This document shows, one piece after another, positions 50,157 to 63,713 of a stretch of DNA of 64,000 nt (positions within the stretch are counted from its first letter, which is position 1; every line of letters begins with the position of its first letter). The stretch is taken from assembly GCA_022393335.1 (NCBI GenBank), contig JAJEKB010021019.1, positions 627,806 through 691,805 on the forward strand, written 5' to 3'. A program made the position numbers and the translations under genes. Source of the DNA: Macrotrachela quadricornifera (Eukaryota; Rotifera; Eurotatoria; Philodinida; Philodinidae). Below the pieces are notes generated by a model. The model was not told the DNA's origin. It worked only from the letters and a program-made list of their open reading frames with translations, and made no database searches.

Positions 50157-51555
50157 TAAATGAATTAAAAGCGACCAGAAGATAAATGATTTGTAGTTCA
50201 TATATTTTTGACTTGGTTATGTAAGACGTTATTTACATATGGATAAACATCAATACGTTTATAATTTTTAAATGGCAACGAGTTGTTGTCATTTAGCAAT
50301 ATGTTTGTTACACTTTCTTCTTCTCTAAAACTTCGTAATAAGATACAAAATAAACCAATTTCACATTTTTTCTTTCTATGTTAAATATTTAAATGTAGTC
50401 ATATTAATGATAATATTTTCTTAGCTGAGAGCTGTTATTAATCGAATATTTATTAAATGTATTATTGATTTTTTAATCTTAAATTAAGTTTTGTCATGGG
50501 GACATCGAATGATTGGTTAAAACGGAATCAAGAATTTGTTTTTTTTTTCGTTAGATTGAGTGTTTTTTGAAGATCAAGACATCTGGACATTGAATGAGTT
50601 AACGATGGTAGATGAAAAAAGTACTGCGTAATAAAAGTTTCTCGAGCAAGGGGTTCGATGATTGGTGGTTGTCTCGAAAAAGGAATCTTTCTATCGCATG
50701 CGGTTCTGACATCAATAAACAAGAGATTATAAAAATTCATTAGCTATCAGACTTTAGTAGATTCCTTAAATATAAAAACTGAAATCCATAAATAATACCA
50801 TTATGCGAGTAAAGCACTTGAAATTAATTATGATATGACTCATACAAGTGATATCGTAGAATATTCAGAAAAGTGAGACATATATACTGTGTGGGTTGTA
50901 TGGATTAGCGAAATAAGCATACATAGTATGAATGCAAGTACGAGTATCTTTTGTTTGTCACCTTGATCTGCTGAATTATGTTCAAATAATACTTGCAATG
51001 AAGAATTAGATCTTACTCGGAGGGTTGATACGCGAATTCAGGAGGAAGATCAAGAAAGGAGTAGTGATATGAGCTAGTGCATCACCCTAAAAGACAAAGT
51101 GTTCTATTTTTATCGATCAACATATTGAGTTCAACCTCGATAAGAACTCTCAGATGGTGGTTGTAATTTGTGGTGCTTCTTTATCTAAAGAAAGAATCCT
51201 CCAGGGAATTTTCTTCAAAATATTTACAATCCAAACAAAGGCATTCATTATCGAGCACTCGATATTTTTTTGAGAAAAGACGGCCATTAAACTCACTGCA
51301 ATACATTCTGTTTCACTGTGGTGTTAAGCAAATAAAAACTCTTATCTTTTACTATTTATTCGTTCCTCTATGTGTAAAACGCATTATTTTTTTCTTTTTT
51401 TTCCAATTTTGCATATTTATTTCGTGATGCTCGTATGTTTTTTTCATTTTTTACAGTATTTTTTGGACCGTTTACGAACGAGTTGAAAGATAGGATGACG
51501 ATAACAAACAGAACGAACAGAAAGCGTCGCATAACAGTCTATAGAGGCAGCGATA

Positions 51556-51663
51556 ATGAATCAACATGTCTGCTGTTGCCTAGTTGTCTGTTCTTCCGAT
51601 ACCGTACATCGTGAAACCAACGACACCGTGCCGGTGGAAGAAATCAAATCTTCTGATATCTGA
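51556..51663 (+). CDS. Doubtful 35-codon open frame
   Basis: MNQHVCCCLVVCSSD to SSDI, ATG to TGA, in a patch with more balanced base use than its surroundings. It is 250 bp upstream of the helicase-PARP start, so it may be an upstream ORF, a small gene or chance. No family match is recognised. Confidence 0.15.
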   Translation: MNQHVCCCLVVCSSDTVHRETNDTVPVEEIKSSDI

Positions 51664-51910
51664 GAGTCAGATGCAAAGAATCACTACGCCATCCACAGCA
51701 AAACGCATGATGTTGTAAAGATAATGAATAAATTTTTTCAATATTTGTAAATAGAAGAACAATGCACTTCTATCAAGATGTTGACGAATAGATTCACTAG
51801 AAGTCATTCTGATCAAACCGATGGTAGGAACAAAACAGAAAACAACTAATCCACTTCTAACTTTTACTTAAGTAAACAAAAATCTTGCTCACTTGCTCTG
51901 ACTCATCACA

Positions 51911-54900
51911 ATGGTAAGTATGTTTTGTCGTCAAATAGAGATGTAAACACTTCCATGTTGAAGCTACGCAGACAAAAAAAAAGTAAAATACATGTGCCAT
52001 TTCATCGGCGAATTATTGATCTTCAAACGGTAGTGACAGAATCGGACAAAGACGTCAGCATTTTTTCCAAGATAAAAAGAAAAAGAGAAAGTTGTAAGAA
52101 TTTTTTATATTTAAAAGTGGGAAAAATTTAGTCATTCCATTCTCTTCAACCATTTTATTGATTTCAGATGACAACTGCCGATGATGAGATATTACTCAAA
52201 CAATGTCTGCATGTTATCATAAATTCGGTCAATCAGTGTATTGAAAGCTGGAAAGTCTATAATGAAGAACAACAGCAAGAATTATTGCAACCTCAATCGA
52301 ATAGGCTAGTAGATATTTCTCAGGAAAATGATACATTGGTGAATGACACATCCAAGATGATATCAGGTGATGATAAAGGCAATGATTTCCTCGATTTAAT
52401 GACTCGCAAAATCGAAGAGACACTCGAACAAGATCTGCCCAAGTTATCGAAAAAGAGTGAGAGATTCGTACTCGATTTCTTTCATACATATCATTATAAA
52501 CCGGAGCAAAAGAAATTTCATCCATCACTTCAACTCGACGACTTAAACTCACTAAAACACGATTTAAATGGTTTACTTATGTCCGTGACTGCTTTTGCTG
52601 ACGCATTTCGTGGTAGATTAGCACCGGTCAAAAAATTCCTCGAAGAATATCCTGAATGGAAGGATAAATCAGGCCTATGGCAAACAACATTAATGTATTC
52701 TGCAGCACGTCATAGTCAATTAGATATAATTCGATATCTAATCGAAACTGCATATTGTTCGATCAATGCTCAAAATCAACAACAAAAGAATGATATAACT
52801 GAAGTAGCTTCATCCACAGCCCTTCATCATGCTTGTTCACTTGGGCACTTAACTGTGGTAAAATATTTGGTGGAACATGATGCTGATTATTTCATTCGGA
52901 ATCAGATGGGTCAAACTCCAATCATGGCAGGAAAACACCATGCTGATATCCAACAATATTTTCAAGACTATTTAATCATTAAATATTCGATGGATGCACC
53001 CTCAAGTTTACCATATTGTAAATTTTCCGATGATTCAAGAAGACCCATGGCCGACGGTTGGTGGGAATACAAACCTATTCGAGACCCTCAGTGGTACAAA
53101 TTTTCCAAAGATGGTGCTGCCCAACTTCGCGAAGCTCTATTACCATCCAAAGAATTTCAAGAACAAATTTTTCTATCATCGGGAAAAAATTTTCTTTATT
53201 ATATTTCCATGGTAGATTTCTTTCGATCAGGAAATTATGCCGAAGATCCAGAAGGCAAAGTTGCTTGGGTTCGCTATCGTGGATCGAGTACTTTCAGTTT
53301 CGATTGTCATGCTCTTTGGCAAATCATGCTACTGAAACATCCAAAAGCGAATGCTTCTCCAAATACTACTCTAACGATAAAAGTGGACAGCATACCAGAA
53401 ATGAGTGATAAAACCTTTCAAGCTCAACTCAATACTTGGTACAGATGTGATACAAAAACAAATCGAGTGTTGGAAGATGCGATCAATATGCGACGCAAAA
53501 TTATTAAAATACATATCGATAGTATTGGAGAGAATTTAAGTATCAACTTCGACACATTTTCCTTGACAAACAATGATCAAACTATTACGGGTTACCTTCG
53601 TTGGATTCCCAAATTGATCTCGAATACTGAAAGAAAGAAACATAAGATAGTAGAAATTGATAATTATCAAGCGATGACAAATTTAAAACCGATTCCTCTC
53701 ACTACAAAACATTTACAAGACATTGTCACCAAAGGTGCAAATGATCAAGCGGAGAACATTGCTGACGATGATGATGTGGATGACGATACTTTGGATGATG
53801 TAGAAACGACTGATATAAAAGATATTGATGACATGGATGATGACGATGATAAACATTCAAATATTGATGAGAATACTGATGATTCTCAGGATACACTTGC
53901 CCAATCTGAAACAGCGACTGATCTTTCTGAAGAGGGATTTTTCCATCCAACTGTTGGCCAACTACAGCAGGGCACATTAGTCGAGAGAAGTAACACAAAT
54001 GAAAATCAGCAATTCATCAATGTAATAATGGCTAAAATGCGATCGGTTAATCAAAAGCTGAAAGACAAAATGAAACATGAACGACACGGAATTGAACTGG
54101 CAACGCAACGTAACCAGGGATCCAATCCAGAAACAGAAAAACAGTTAAAACAGGCACTAGAGCGATTGGAACAAATGCAACAACAACTTGACAAACATAG
54201 CAAACGAGAAAAGGAAGCAAATACAGTAATGAGCCAAATAAAAACCGTCAATTACATTAATATCGAAGCATTTGTGATAGAAAATTTTTTTTACACAAAA
54301 TTAGCTGATATAATCGATCATCTGAATGAAATCGAAGAATTAGACGAGTTGATCAAAGGAAAGATACCCAAAGTTGCTATTCGAGAACAAAACGCTGCTT
54401 ATTATATATCTGTAATTGGCTTACAAAGTCATCATGATGAATTCAAGCTAGTCCTTCAACGAATTCGAACACTATCCAATCTAACTCGATCAGCGAAAAA
54501 GTACTATGAAGGACAATTACAACGAATAATTAATGGCATCCATCGATTGTTGATAATTAAGAATATTCCCTCACTATCAGATTGGAAATGTTATGCCAAA
54601 ATTTTACGAAAATTGATGCAGAATGAAATGGAAACGTATGTGAAAAATTTTGATGAATACATTATTAAACAAGCAAAAGATATCGTTTCTCAATGTATTA
54701 CAGATGCTAGTTTTAAATCATGGATCGTTATACATGAGAAAACGAATAACTACCTGAAGAATCATTCCTTTTCTGATGAGATTGAAGCATTAAAACAGAA
54801 AGCATTGGATGAATTCGTCAATGAGCAAGTAATTACTCGATCATCGGAATCTCAAGCAGCCCTATCTCCTGTATCTTTACAAGTGATGAATGAATTTATC

Positions 54901-57900
54901 AATAGAGCAAAGATTGAATTAAAAAAAAATCGAAAATTTATCGGCATCGGTAAGGATAAATTTCGTCATACTACTTATCTCTTACAGCGCATTATGTTAT
55001 ATTATCGTTCATGTCTTCTGAAATTACCTTTGTATGAATCATCAAAATCTTTATTAGACAAAATTGCAAAGAATACAGTTGTAACCATTGCTACTTCAAC
55101 TGGATCAGGAAAATCTACTCTTCTACCAGCATTGTTAATTGCAGAAGGATATGATCGAGTTTTAGTCACCCAACCTCGTCGTTTACCATGTACATCGATT
55201 TGTAATCGAGTGAATGAAACAATGATGAACATAAAGGATCGATTTCTATTAGCTGGTTGGTCTGTGAGTGGAGCTAAACGCAATGCTGATGCTCAAATCT
55301 TGTATTTAACTGATGGTCTTCTTAAGGAATATCTTTTATTCGATTCGAACTTTATTAAAAATGAAATCAAAGGTGATAAACGTGTCATTCTTTTCGTTGA
55401 CGAAGTACATGAGCGATCGATTAATATTGATCTGTGTCTAGCACTCATTGCTCGTCTTCTTACTGAACAACCATCATTGAGATCGAATCTTAAAGTAATT
55501 ATCTCGTCGGCAACACTCGACAAATCTGTTCCAGATCTATTTCGCCAGATTCCACAAGTAAAATTTGATCAATATCAAATGCCATTCAGTCAAACTCTTC
55601 ATAAAATCGAGAAAATCTATAGACCCAAAGAGAACATTCTTGATGTGGTACAAGAATTATGTCGTAAACGACAACGACATGATCAAATTTTATGCTTTGT
55701 TAGCAGTGTTACCGACGTCTATCATCATTGTAATTTGCTGGACAAAATTAGTCACCGCACAATCATTGCACATCCACTTGTTCAATCACAATCAGCAGAT
55801 GAACAACAACGATATATTGAGCATGGCACTATTTTCTTTTCTACTACAGTTGCGGAAACATCTCTAACATTTCCGTCATTGAAATATGTTGTGGATACAG
55901 GCATGATCAATGTACCCATCTACGATCCTAAAGCAAAGCAAACAACTCTGAAAGAAGTACTTGCCTCAGAATCAACAATTAAACAACGTTTAGGTCGTCT
56001 TGGACGAACCAAACCAGGTGAATATCATGCTCTATATGATTCACAATTGAAACGACCGACCTATCCTAAACCTCATGTGTGTCAATCGAATTTAATCGAT
56101 GTAGAATTTTCATTACGACGATCTCCATTAGACAAAGGATTATCTCATCTGAACAAATTCTTGCCAGATCCACCTGAATCGACATTGATTGAAGCTGCAG
56201 TAGAAGAACTAAAGCAATTAGGTAAGTGAAAGATGAAAAATTTAGAAAATAAATTCTCTTTCTTATTAGAAATTTTATCATCATCGAAGCGATTGAGTCC
56301 GACTGGCCGTGCTATCGCCCAATTACCAGATTTTGGTACATTGGCCATGGCCAAGGCGGTTCTGTCAAGTTTGACGGAAAATAAATGTGGTCGTGATCTT
56401 GTTGTACTATCGGCTGTTTTAAGTGTCCTCAATACATCATTATTCCTAAAATCTGTACCACCTGACATGAAATCAGTCGATGGTGATTTTATGACTCTTC
56501 TGGAAGTTATGAACAAATTATTATCGGAGCGAGAAAAATTCGGAAATGACCAGTTTAGATTGGACTTGTTTTGTCAAACACGAGGAAATCTTCTGTCTGT
56601 TAAGCACGTGTTAAATCGTGCTGTGCGACGATACGATGCATTACAAAAATCATTCAAACAGCTACCTGTCTACACTAAGAAAGCACAAATTTCCAGTGGT
56701 AATTGGGAAGCAATTGCAAAATCATTATTGAAAGGATACGGTGATAATGTCTATGTATCAATGAAAGAATTGTACGGTCGAAGTCATCGGTTCATTCGAT
56801 ACCATGCCAACAAGGAAGAATATGCGGTGATGGATCATCATTCTACTTTATCACGCTCAAAAAATCTACCTCCAATTCCTATCGTTCTTGCTCGAGATAT
56901 TCGTTATTCATCATCAGTTCGAGCTAATGCTGTCTTATCCTTTGTTGGTCGACTCGAATCATCCTGGCTTCAGATGCACATTGAACGAAAAATGAAAATC
57001 AATGCATTCGAAGAAAATGAACTGAATACAGGAGGTCTTTTGAATAATGTAGCATCATTTTATTCCGATGTTCAAATGCAAGCGAATCAATATGGTCTCA
57101 CTTTACAGGGTCCATCAGGTTCTGTGATCGATGCTGAACGGACTCTCATTCGAAGATTAGTTCGAACTCAAAATTTTTCCCTGACCAATGATGTTCCTAC
57201 AACAAAACCTGATGATCATAAAAGAATGAATCGAAATTTGAAGAGTGTGACAAAAATGACTAAAATATTCAATCCAATGAAATGGCGTTGGGAGAATGAA
57301 GGACAAGTCAAAGTGACAATTACTACGGGTGTTGGTGCTGCAACTTGTGACGTTAATATTGAAGGACGAGATCCTCAATATCATTCTGTGAAGAATGAAA
57401 TTGAAACGTTCAAAAATTGGTTGAAAGACTCGGCCGTTATTCGTCATCCTGATGCAGGTAATTATTTAAAAGATCAGTCAACTCTTATTCTTCTTTCCAG
57501 TTGTACCACCTAGAATCATCAAACCACCAATGCGCAAATCCTGCCTTGATATTGAAGAAAGAATTTCTCATGTGACCGATTCGAAACGAACGACGATTGA
57601 TTTATGGAATGGATTGCGAGGTTCGAAAGCAACGCGAGAAACTCGTATGGAAGTAGTCGCTTGGATTGCCGTTTGTCAATTTGAATGCCATGTGGAGGGT
57701 GGCTTTGTTCGAGACTGGATTGTCGGCCATTATAAGGCTCGTCCAGCTGGAAATCCGTCCGCATGGGTTTCATATCGTACTAACGCAGCAGGAGATCAAA
57801 TTCCTGAGCTCAATAAAGAGTTGGTGCCAACTGATCTGGATTGTCATCTACCTGTACATAAATATTTCGATCTTGATAAGTTCCTTGACTTCTTACATAA

Positions 57901-58890
57901 ATATCAAATTGAATATAGTTATGTGCGAGAAGGTTGGAGATACATATTTCTCTTGGATGAACATGCCAAAACTGGGCCATTCACAATGGATCTTATTGAA
58001 CCACATGTCGCACTAACACATGATCGAATCGATTTCGATGTGAATAATCTTTCATTAGAAAAGGATTATACTAAAGAATTGGGTATGAGAGTCGACACGC
58101 GACCTAAACCATATTCAATTGATCTCGAAGCAATTGTGGATAATATCAAACATAAACGTTTTCAATTGTTACGCTCAACTGATAATACTATTAACAATCG
58201 CATTCTTAAAATGACCTCTCGTGGTTGGACAAAAACAGGAGAAGACTTGAACTTCATTCCAAGTCCACCACCTAGATGTGAAGTAATCGTTGTTCCTGTG
58301 CCTCAAATTGCTGACATCCACCGATCAGTAGTACAACAACTTCAAAAAAATATTGGCCCTCATGTTCAAATTCTCTCTATTGTTCAGATTAAAAATCCGT
58401 CATTGGAAGAGGCATATCTAGCAATAAAACAGTTGATTGCTAAAGAATGTGTTAATGGATATCCTAATGAACGACTCTTATTTCATGGTACGAGTGGTAC
58501 ATCTATCGATGGAATATTAAACGATGGATTCGATGATCGTTATTGGAATTCAGGAAAATGGGGCAAGTATTCCACCAGAAAAAAAGTCAGGTATTGATTA
58601 ATTTTCTTTGGTTTTTTATAGGTCACGGAGCGTATTTTGCTGAGAATCCTGCAGTGTCACATGACTTTGCACATGCGGATGCTACTGATCAAACACGTGT
58701 AATGTTTTACAACAAAGTCACTTTGGGTAAACAACAAACACTGCAAAATACCGATGGCAATCTAAAGGCAGCAGCTAAAGGATTCCATTCTGTACATGGC
58801 ATACCACCACAAACTACCAATCTTGACGAATTTATCGTCTATCGCTATGCACAAGCATTACCCTACCTTAAAATTACCTATAAAGGATAA
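51911..58890 (+). CDS. Ankyrin-WWE-like-DEAH helicase-nucleotidyltransferase-like-PARP fusion
   Basis: Exons 51911-51913, 52168-56221, 56270-57457, 57501-58562 and 58622-58890 give 6,576 bp and 2,191 residues. Exon 1 is the bare ATG before GTAAGT; exon 2 also starts with ATG, so 52168 is an alternative start. Domains: ankyrin repeats (about 175-260), GWWEY segment that may be WWE (about 297), Asp-rich stretch (530-575), coiled coil (615-690), DEAH-type RNA helicase with motif I STGSGKST (near 980), TQPRR, DEVHERS (near 1077), SAT, TTVAETSLT and QRLGRLGR (near 1272), helicase-associated region, then GGFVRDW...TDLDCH (near 1814), which resembles the CCA-adding/poly(A) polymerase nucleotidyltransferase head. 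The C-terminus is a PARP catalytic domain with HGTS (near 2076), GAYFAEN and DEFIVY, so His-Tyr-Glu are all present. The last intron uses a GC donor (58563). Expected role: RNA unwinding coupled to ADP-ribosylation, by inference only. Confidence 0.92.
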
Positions 58891-61800
58891 ATCATGTGTT
58901 ATTCAACTATTCGAATCAATGAAAAGAAATATCGATAGTTTATGACTTATTCCAACGAATACCTTTCGTTGCACTGATGATACATTGACAAATACATGAC
59001 GCACCTTGAGTTAGATCGATGTGGTGCAATACTTTTCAAGATTTACATTTTTTGTTATATTTTTTTTCCTAACATCATTATAAATTAGATAATTATTGAT
59101 GTTCATTCAAATTCACTGCGCTTTCTTGACATATAATCTATTTGATGTCAGAAGTACATAGTGTTGAATCAAATTAATTAGACGAATGAAAGCAAATGAT
59201 GTTTCTCCATTATTGAGATGACCGATCACTAGTAGCAAATGCCATATACTTATTTAACATTGACAAATATTCTCATTTGAATAGAAATTGGAGAATGAAA
59301 ATCAAACTCTACGAAAAACTTATTCTGATCTCTTGACATAGTATATCTACAATTATTCAAGATACAATTGTCGTTTGTTTTATGACTTTCCAATATCAGA
59401 ATTATCTGCACTATTAAAAAAGGAAAAGTGTACCAGGTGGTAGTAGATGAGATAAAAAACAATATGATATCTATGTTTCATCTGATTTGATAGCTAGCGA
59501 GAGATGTAAATGTTGATCTCGATACATTCATTCACAAAGAAAGAATCTTATTATTATTACCACATCGAATTATTTACCTAATCAAGCAAAGCATCTGATC
59601 ATCACTGCTACTACTAATATACACATGTGATCCAATTATTCACTGTGTACGATTTAATAAATGTGATATTCTGCATTCAATAATATCACTGATCAAAGCA
59701 ATCGAGATGAATTTGTGTCAAATTGGATAGATAGTCTATTGAATAGAATGTTCAATTTAGTTTGTCTCATCACAAGTGAAACGCGTCTACTCAAAAGCGA
59801 TGTAAAGCTCTTAGCAGTTGATATGATAGTTGCTTCATCGACTTGTTTACTATATTTTCCCATGAATTGGTGAAGTCGAGTTAAATTATAATCGATATAA
59901 AGTTTGTGATAAAAATCAATTAGAAATAATTAAATAAATACATGATCATGATTGGAATGAAATTTAAATAAACAAAATTCAAATTTTTTTCATTAATATC
60001 ATCAGTATAGGAAAATATTTTCATTAAATCTCAATCAATATTATGTTCATTGGCTAATAATAACATTGCCGTGTATCTTTTATATCTGTGAGCTGGATAA
60101 ATTGATAGTAATGCATGACGTCGTTGACTAGTAAGACTAAATATTTTTGAGTGTATGTGAAAGATAATCATTAATTATAAATGTTTTTTCCTTTTAATCA
60201 TTTTATTATCTTTTGGAAAGCATAGGTAATATATTTTCTTTGATATTATTTTCCTCTTGATTAATACCTTTCACTGAACTATTTTCAACATGTTTTATAT
60301 ATATATTAGGTATGTAAAAATGTTTTACCAGGGAGTAATCCAATGATTTCAGATAGTAACCCTAATGAATTTTATATCAAATGAAAGTGCAGAAAAATGT
60401 GACATTCTGAAGCTAAATTGTACGAATTCTGAAAAGATTTTTATCATAAAAGTCATTTATTTTCGAAAATCTGCACAGGGTCATACTCATCACTTACTGA
60501 TAACAAGTGTTCAACTAAGAAATGTGCGTTTTGCCACTCAAATTCATGTGAATATCAGTATGTAAGTTATTTAATATAGTCCAGCACGTAAGATGATATC
60601 ATTCTTGTCCATTCTACCCATTTTATCTTCTACTTCTGAGTATAAATGATGATATAACAGCAAAAAGGCAAGAAGTGGATGGTACTTCTCATTATCTATT
60701 CTTTATTGAATATCTTTTCGTTCTCCAAACAAGTTTCAACTTACTTATCAATGGTATTTCCCTTCTCTATCGATATAAGGATAAAAATTACACCATTCTG
60801 TGGAACAACACAAAATCATTCCGTGATATTTAAGGTAGATAAACAAAAACAATCGATTCTTTTGGAGACTGAAGGTGATTCAATTGGTCGAATATTTCGG
60901 AGGAAACATTCATTAATCTCTAATGGATTGTAGAAAAAATTCATCAAAGTACGCGATTTATCATGAAATAGTGGGAGAAATCATACGATGATTGTTTCGC
61001 TGATTATTCCGAGTGTGGTCGAAAACTGAAATTATCAAAATAATAGAGTTTGGACAAGAAGTATTGAAAATATCGTGAAATGTAAAAGGCTAAGTATGCA
61101 TCGGTATTTTCATCACTTTCACGGCAAAAAAGCTGCGTTGGGTTATAAAAGGAAGAGGAAATCATGGACTGGTCAATATTTCCATGACGTTATTTTAATG
61201 CAGCACGTGTACCCATTTCTCAAACATGAAAAAAATATAACTGCTCTTAATCAAGTGATACTTGTCCATGACAAAGCGTCATGCATGCATGCAAATATGA
61301 CTCAACATCTGCTTACAGAGAATAAAATCACTTTTTGGGACAACGATACATGGTCTAACAATTCGTTCGATTTTTATGTCGTTGAACACATAGGAGCCAT
61401 AATTAAAGATAAAGCTGAGCGAAAAATATTGTTGGAAACCATAAAGAATCGCTATAAGCATGAAACATTGAACAACCATCTCGTAGATGTCCTCACTAAC
61501 AAGGAATCAAATGTGGAAATATTCGAAACTCTCTTATGTTTATATCTATCCCGTCTTGAAGTCGTGAGACGTGCCAATAGTCTTTATACTAATTATTGGT
61601 GTTACTGTTCAATTTTGAAAAAATTTTTTCAATGCTATCAGTCATTCCTATTAAATTCATTTCGAACTGCTTCAAGTAGTCAATGTTTCCATTATCCATA
61701 CAGTTTAGCTTGAGAATATCACATTTCTTCTGTACCTTCATTTGGTATAAAATTCATTACGATTGCTATCTGAAATTATTGAGTCACCCTCCTCCTGGAA

Positions 61801-63154
61801 AAACATTTTTACGGATCTAGTAGAAAAGTAAAGAAAGGAAGAAGCAGAACAAAGAAAAAATTAAGAAACGAGCGTATATCGATAAGCATATGTACTGTCG
61901 CAACCAAAATACATCATACTGAAACCATTCTTATGAAAATTTTGCTACCATAATATAAACTGGAGTACGATCCGATAGCATAGGAAAATAGAACGTATTT
62001 TTCTCTATCATATCATATGAAAAGAATCTCTCCTTCAGCTTATTATAAGGCATTAACGTGTTAATACCATTATTTTTGGACTGATCTAAGTACATACTAA
62101 ATCAGACACACTGTCAGTATGGATCCAAAACAGTGAATATTGACGCTGCTTAAACTTTTTATTAATCAGTGAAAAACTGCTGGTCTCGTCACCAAAAATA
62201 TTTGTCTCAATGATATGTTTCATTTGGTATAAGATAGTAGGGGTTTCTCTGAAAGAAATGTGTTCATATATCCAATTCATAATCTACGTGGTTTTCATAG
62301 ATAAAGAATCAAAGAAGAAGTGTAATATAAATACTTTTCTCTTTTCCTATCGCCTAGTCGATAACCTAGAGTTAACCATCTAATATTGGTACATCGACCC
62401 ATTGTTTATCAATTCTGCAACACAAATGGTTTTATATTACTAGGAATGTTAATCGTCAAAGACCAAATTCATGTTTGATCATTGATAATATCGTAACAGT
62501 TATAAGTAAGAAGAAGTCATTTCTTTGAGTGAGCAAAGACTTGTGGATCACACATTACATCGACTTATGTGTGTACTCAAAAACTGGGCGTACAGATGAG
62601 TTTCATAGAGTACTATCCTAATAATACGAGTATTCGTGCCGAGAAGTCGCAATCTTTTGATGGATAGATTCAATAGAATGGTAGAATACTTTTCGAAAAA
62701 TAATGACTTCGTCAGAAAAGATTAAAACATTGACTATCGAAGAATGACCATATCTATCAAAAACAAAATCTGTTTTTAGGTTCTTCTAATGTTTATATGA
62801 GAGAAAGGTGAACGGTGTCTTTTATCAATCAATTAGATATTTGTCTGGCAAAAGGATTTATTACACCGGATAGCGTCTTTCAATGAGAACTTCTACCATC
62901 TGTTGCCAAAGCTTTATATCACTTGAAGAACTGTCTGTGACAGGATCAGTGTCTTACCAGTCAATATAATATAATGTTTGATAAAATCAAAATGATAAAT
63001 GATTATTTTGCAAATCTCAACAATATAAAGTAAAAAGCGACTCGCTATAAAAGCGAACACTTTTCTCGTCTTTTTTTCCTTACAAACTTTCAATGAAAGA
63101 GTTTGAATAATCTGTGAACTAGAATATCTGGTTTTATTCATTTGGCTGAATTGA
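58891..63154. other. Gene-poor region holding a Tc1/mariner relic
   Basis: No intact gene. The transposase relic at about 61030-61560 is the only recognisable coding sequence. Frames at 60365-60565 and 60679-60933 just upstream might belong to the same decayed element but show no clear motif. 58891-60300 and 61714-63154 hold nothing I can support. Confidence 0.5.
61030..61560 (+). pseudogene. Tc1/mariner transposase relic
   Basis: The frame from 61075 contains VILVHDKASCMHA, which aligns with the ILQQDNAPCH catalytic-Asp motif of Tc1/mariner enzymes, and 30-odd residues later WDNDTWSN...EHIGAIIKDK, aligning with WPPNSPDLNPIEHLW and onward. Key residues around the third catalytic position are changed and the N-terminal DNA-binding part is missing. 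Stops precede the frame, and the tail after about 61560 no longer resembles the family. No terminal repeats were found. Confidence 0.65.
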
Positions 63155-63713
63155 TCACGAGAGCAGGACAGAAATAGATATATAAGGAGTGGCTCCATTT
63201 CCATCGGATTGTAGCCAAAACTTGACTATGTAAGAGTGTCCCGCTGTGACCACAAATGACTGGCTGATTTGATCAGCAGTTCCCTTACATCCATCTTTTA
63301 TACTATAAGTTCCCGTGCGAGGCTTTGTATTGCTAACTTCACCTATGGATAATACACAATTTCCAAAAGGTGCGGTTCTCGTCCAACCGGGTGAGAGACT
63401 GCCTGATTCGAAACCTCCGTTGAGTAAAAATTCAGTACTTCCATTGGATACTGATACATCATCCACGTACCAAAAATAAGGATCATTTCGAAGTTGGAAA
63501 GCAAGTGTTATCGAGCCTGTTGTGGCTGAAACCCATGAAAAGGCTTTACAAGTGTAGTTGTTACTACCAAACGATGCATTGTAAATACTATTGGACGAAC
63601 CTACAGACACCGGCGCGCACGGATCTGCAGTAGTACTTGCTAATAAACACCAATGAAAGTATATGAATAATGTAGAAATGTGTATGAAAATCACTTACTT
63701 GTCGTGCTGCTGG
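63155..63713 (-). CDS. 3' exons of a carbohydrate-binding-module-like protein (partial)
   Basis: Exon 63639-63155 (161 codons plus stop) is preceded by a 15-bp micro-exon 63713-63699 encoding Ser/Thr (SSTT), both with good splice sites; earlier exons would lie beyond 64000. After a Ser/Thr linker the protein has DPCAPVSVGSS, then a jelly-roll-like repeat with FWYVDDVSV, LNGGFESGSLSPGW and VTAGHSYIVKFWLQSD. The NGGFE-GW pattern is typical of CBM4/9-like or galactose-binding-like beta-sandwiches found in secreted or surface proteins. The cysteines fit an extracellular location. No signal peptide is seen because the 5' end is missing. Whether the stop at 63155 is the true end is not certain. Confidence 0.65.

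Larger units (their letters stand above)
47983..51910. other. Gene-poor region upstream of the helicase-PARP gene
   Basis: AT-rich with long T-runs near 48000-48780. One mariner-type foldback element (49801-50156) and a doubtful 35-codon frame (51556-51663) are the only structures seen. 51470-51910 is less AT-rich and probably contains the promoter and 5' UTR of the helicase-PARP gene. Confidence 0.5.

Noticed and set aside
53726..53998. Minus-strand frame opposite the Asp-rich part of the helicase-PARP gene
   Set aside because: A shadow of the GAT/GAC-rich coding strand (reads as His-rich); not independent.
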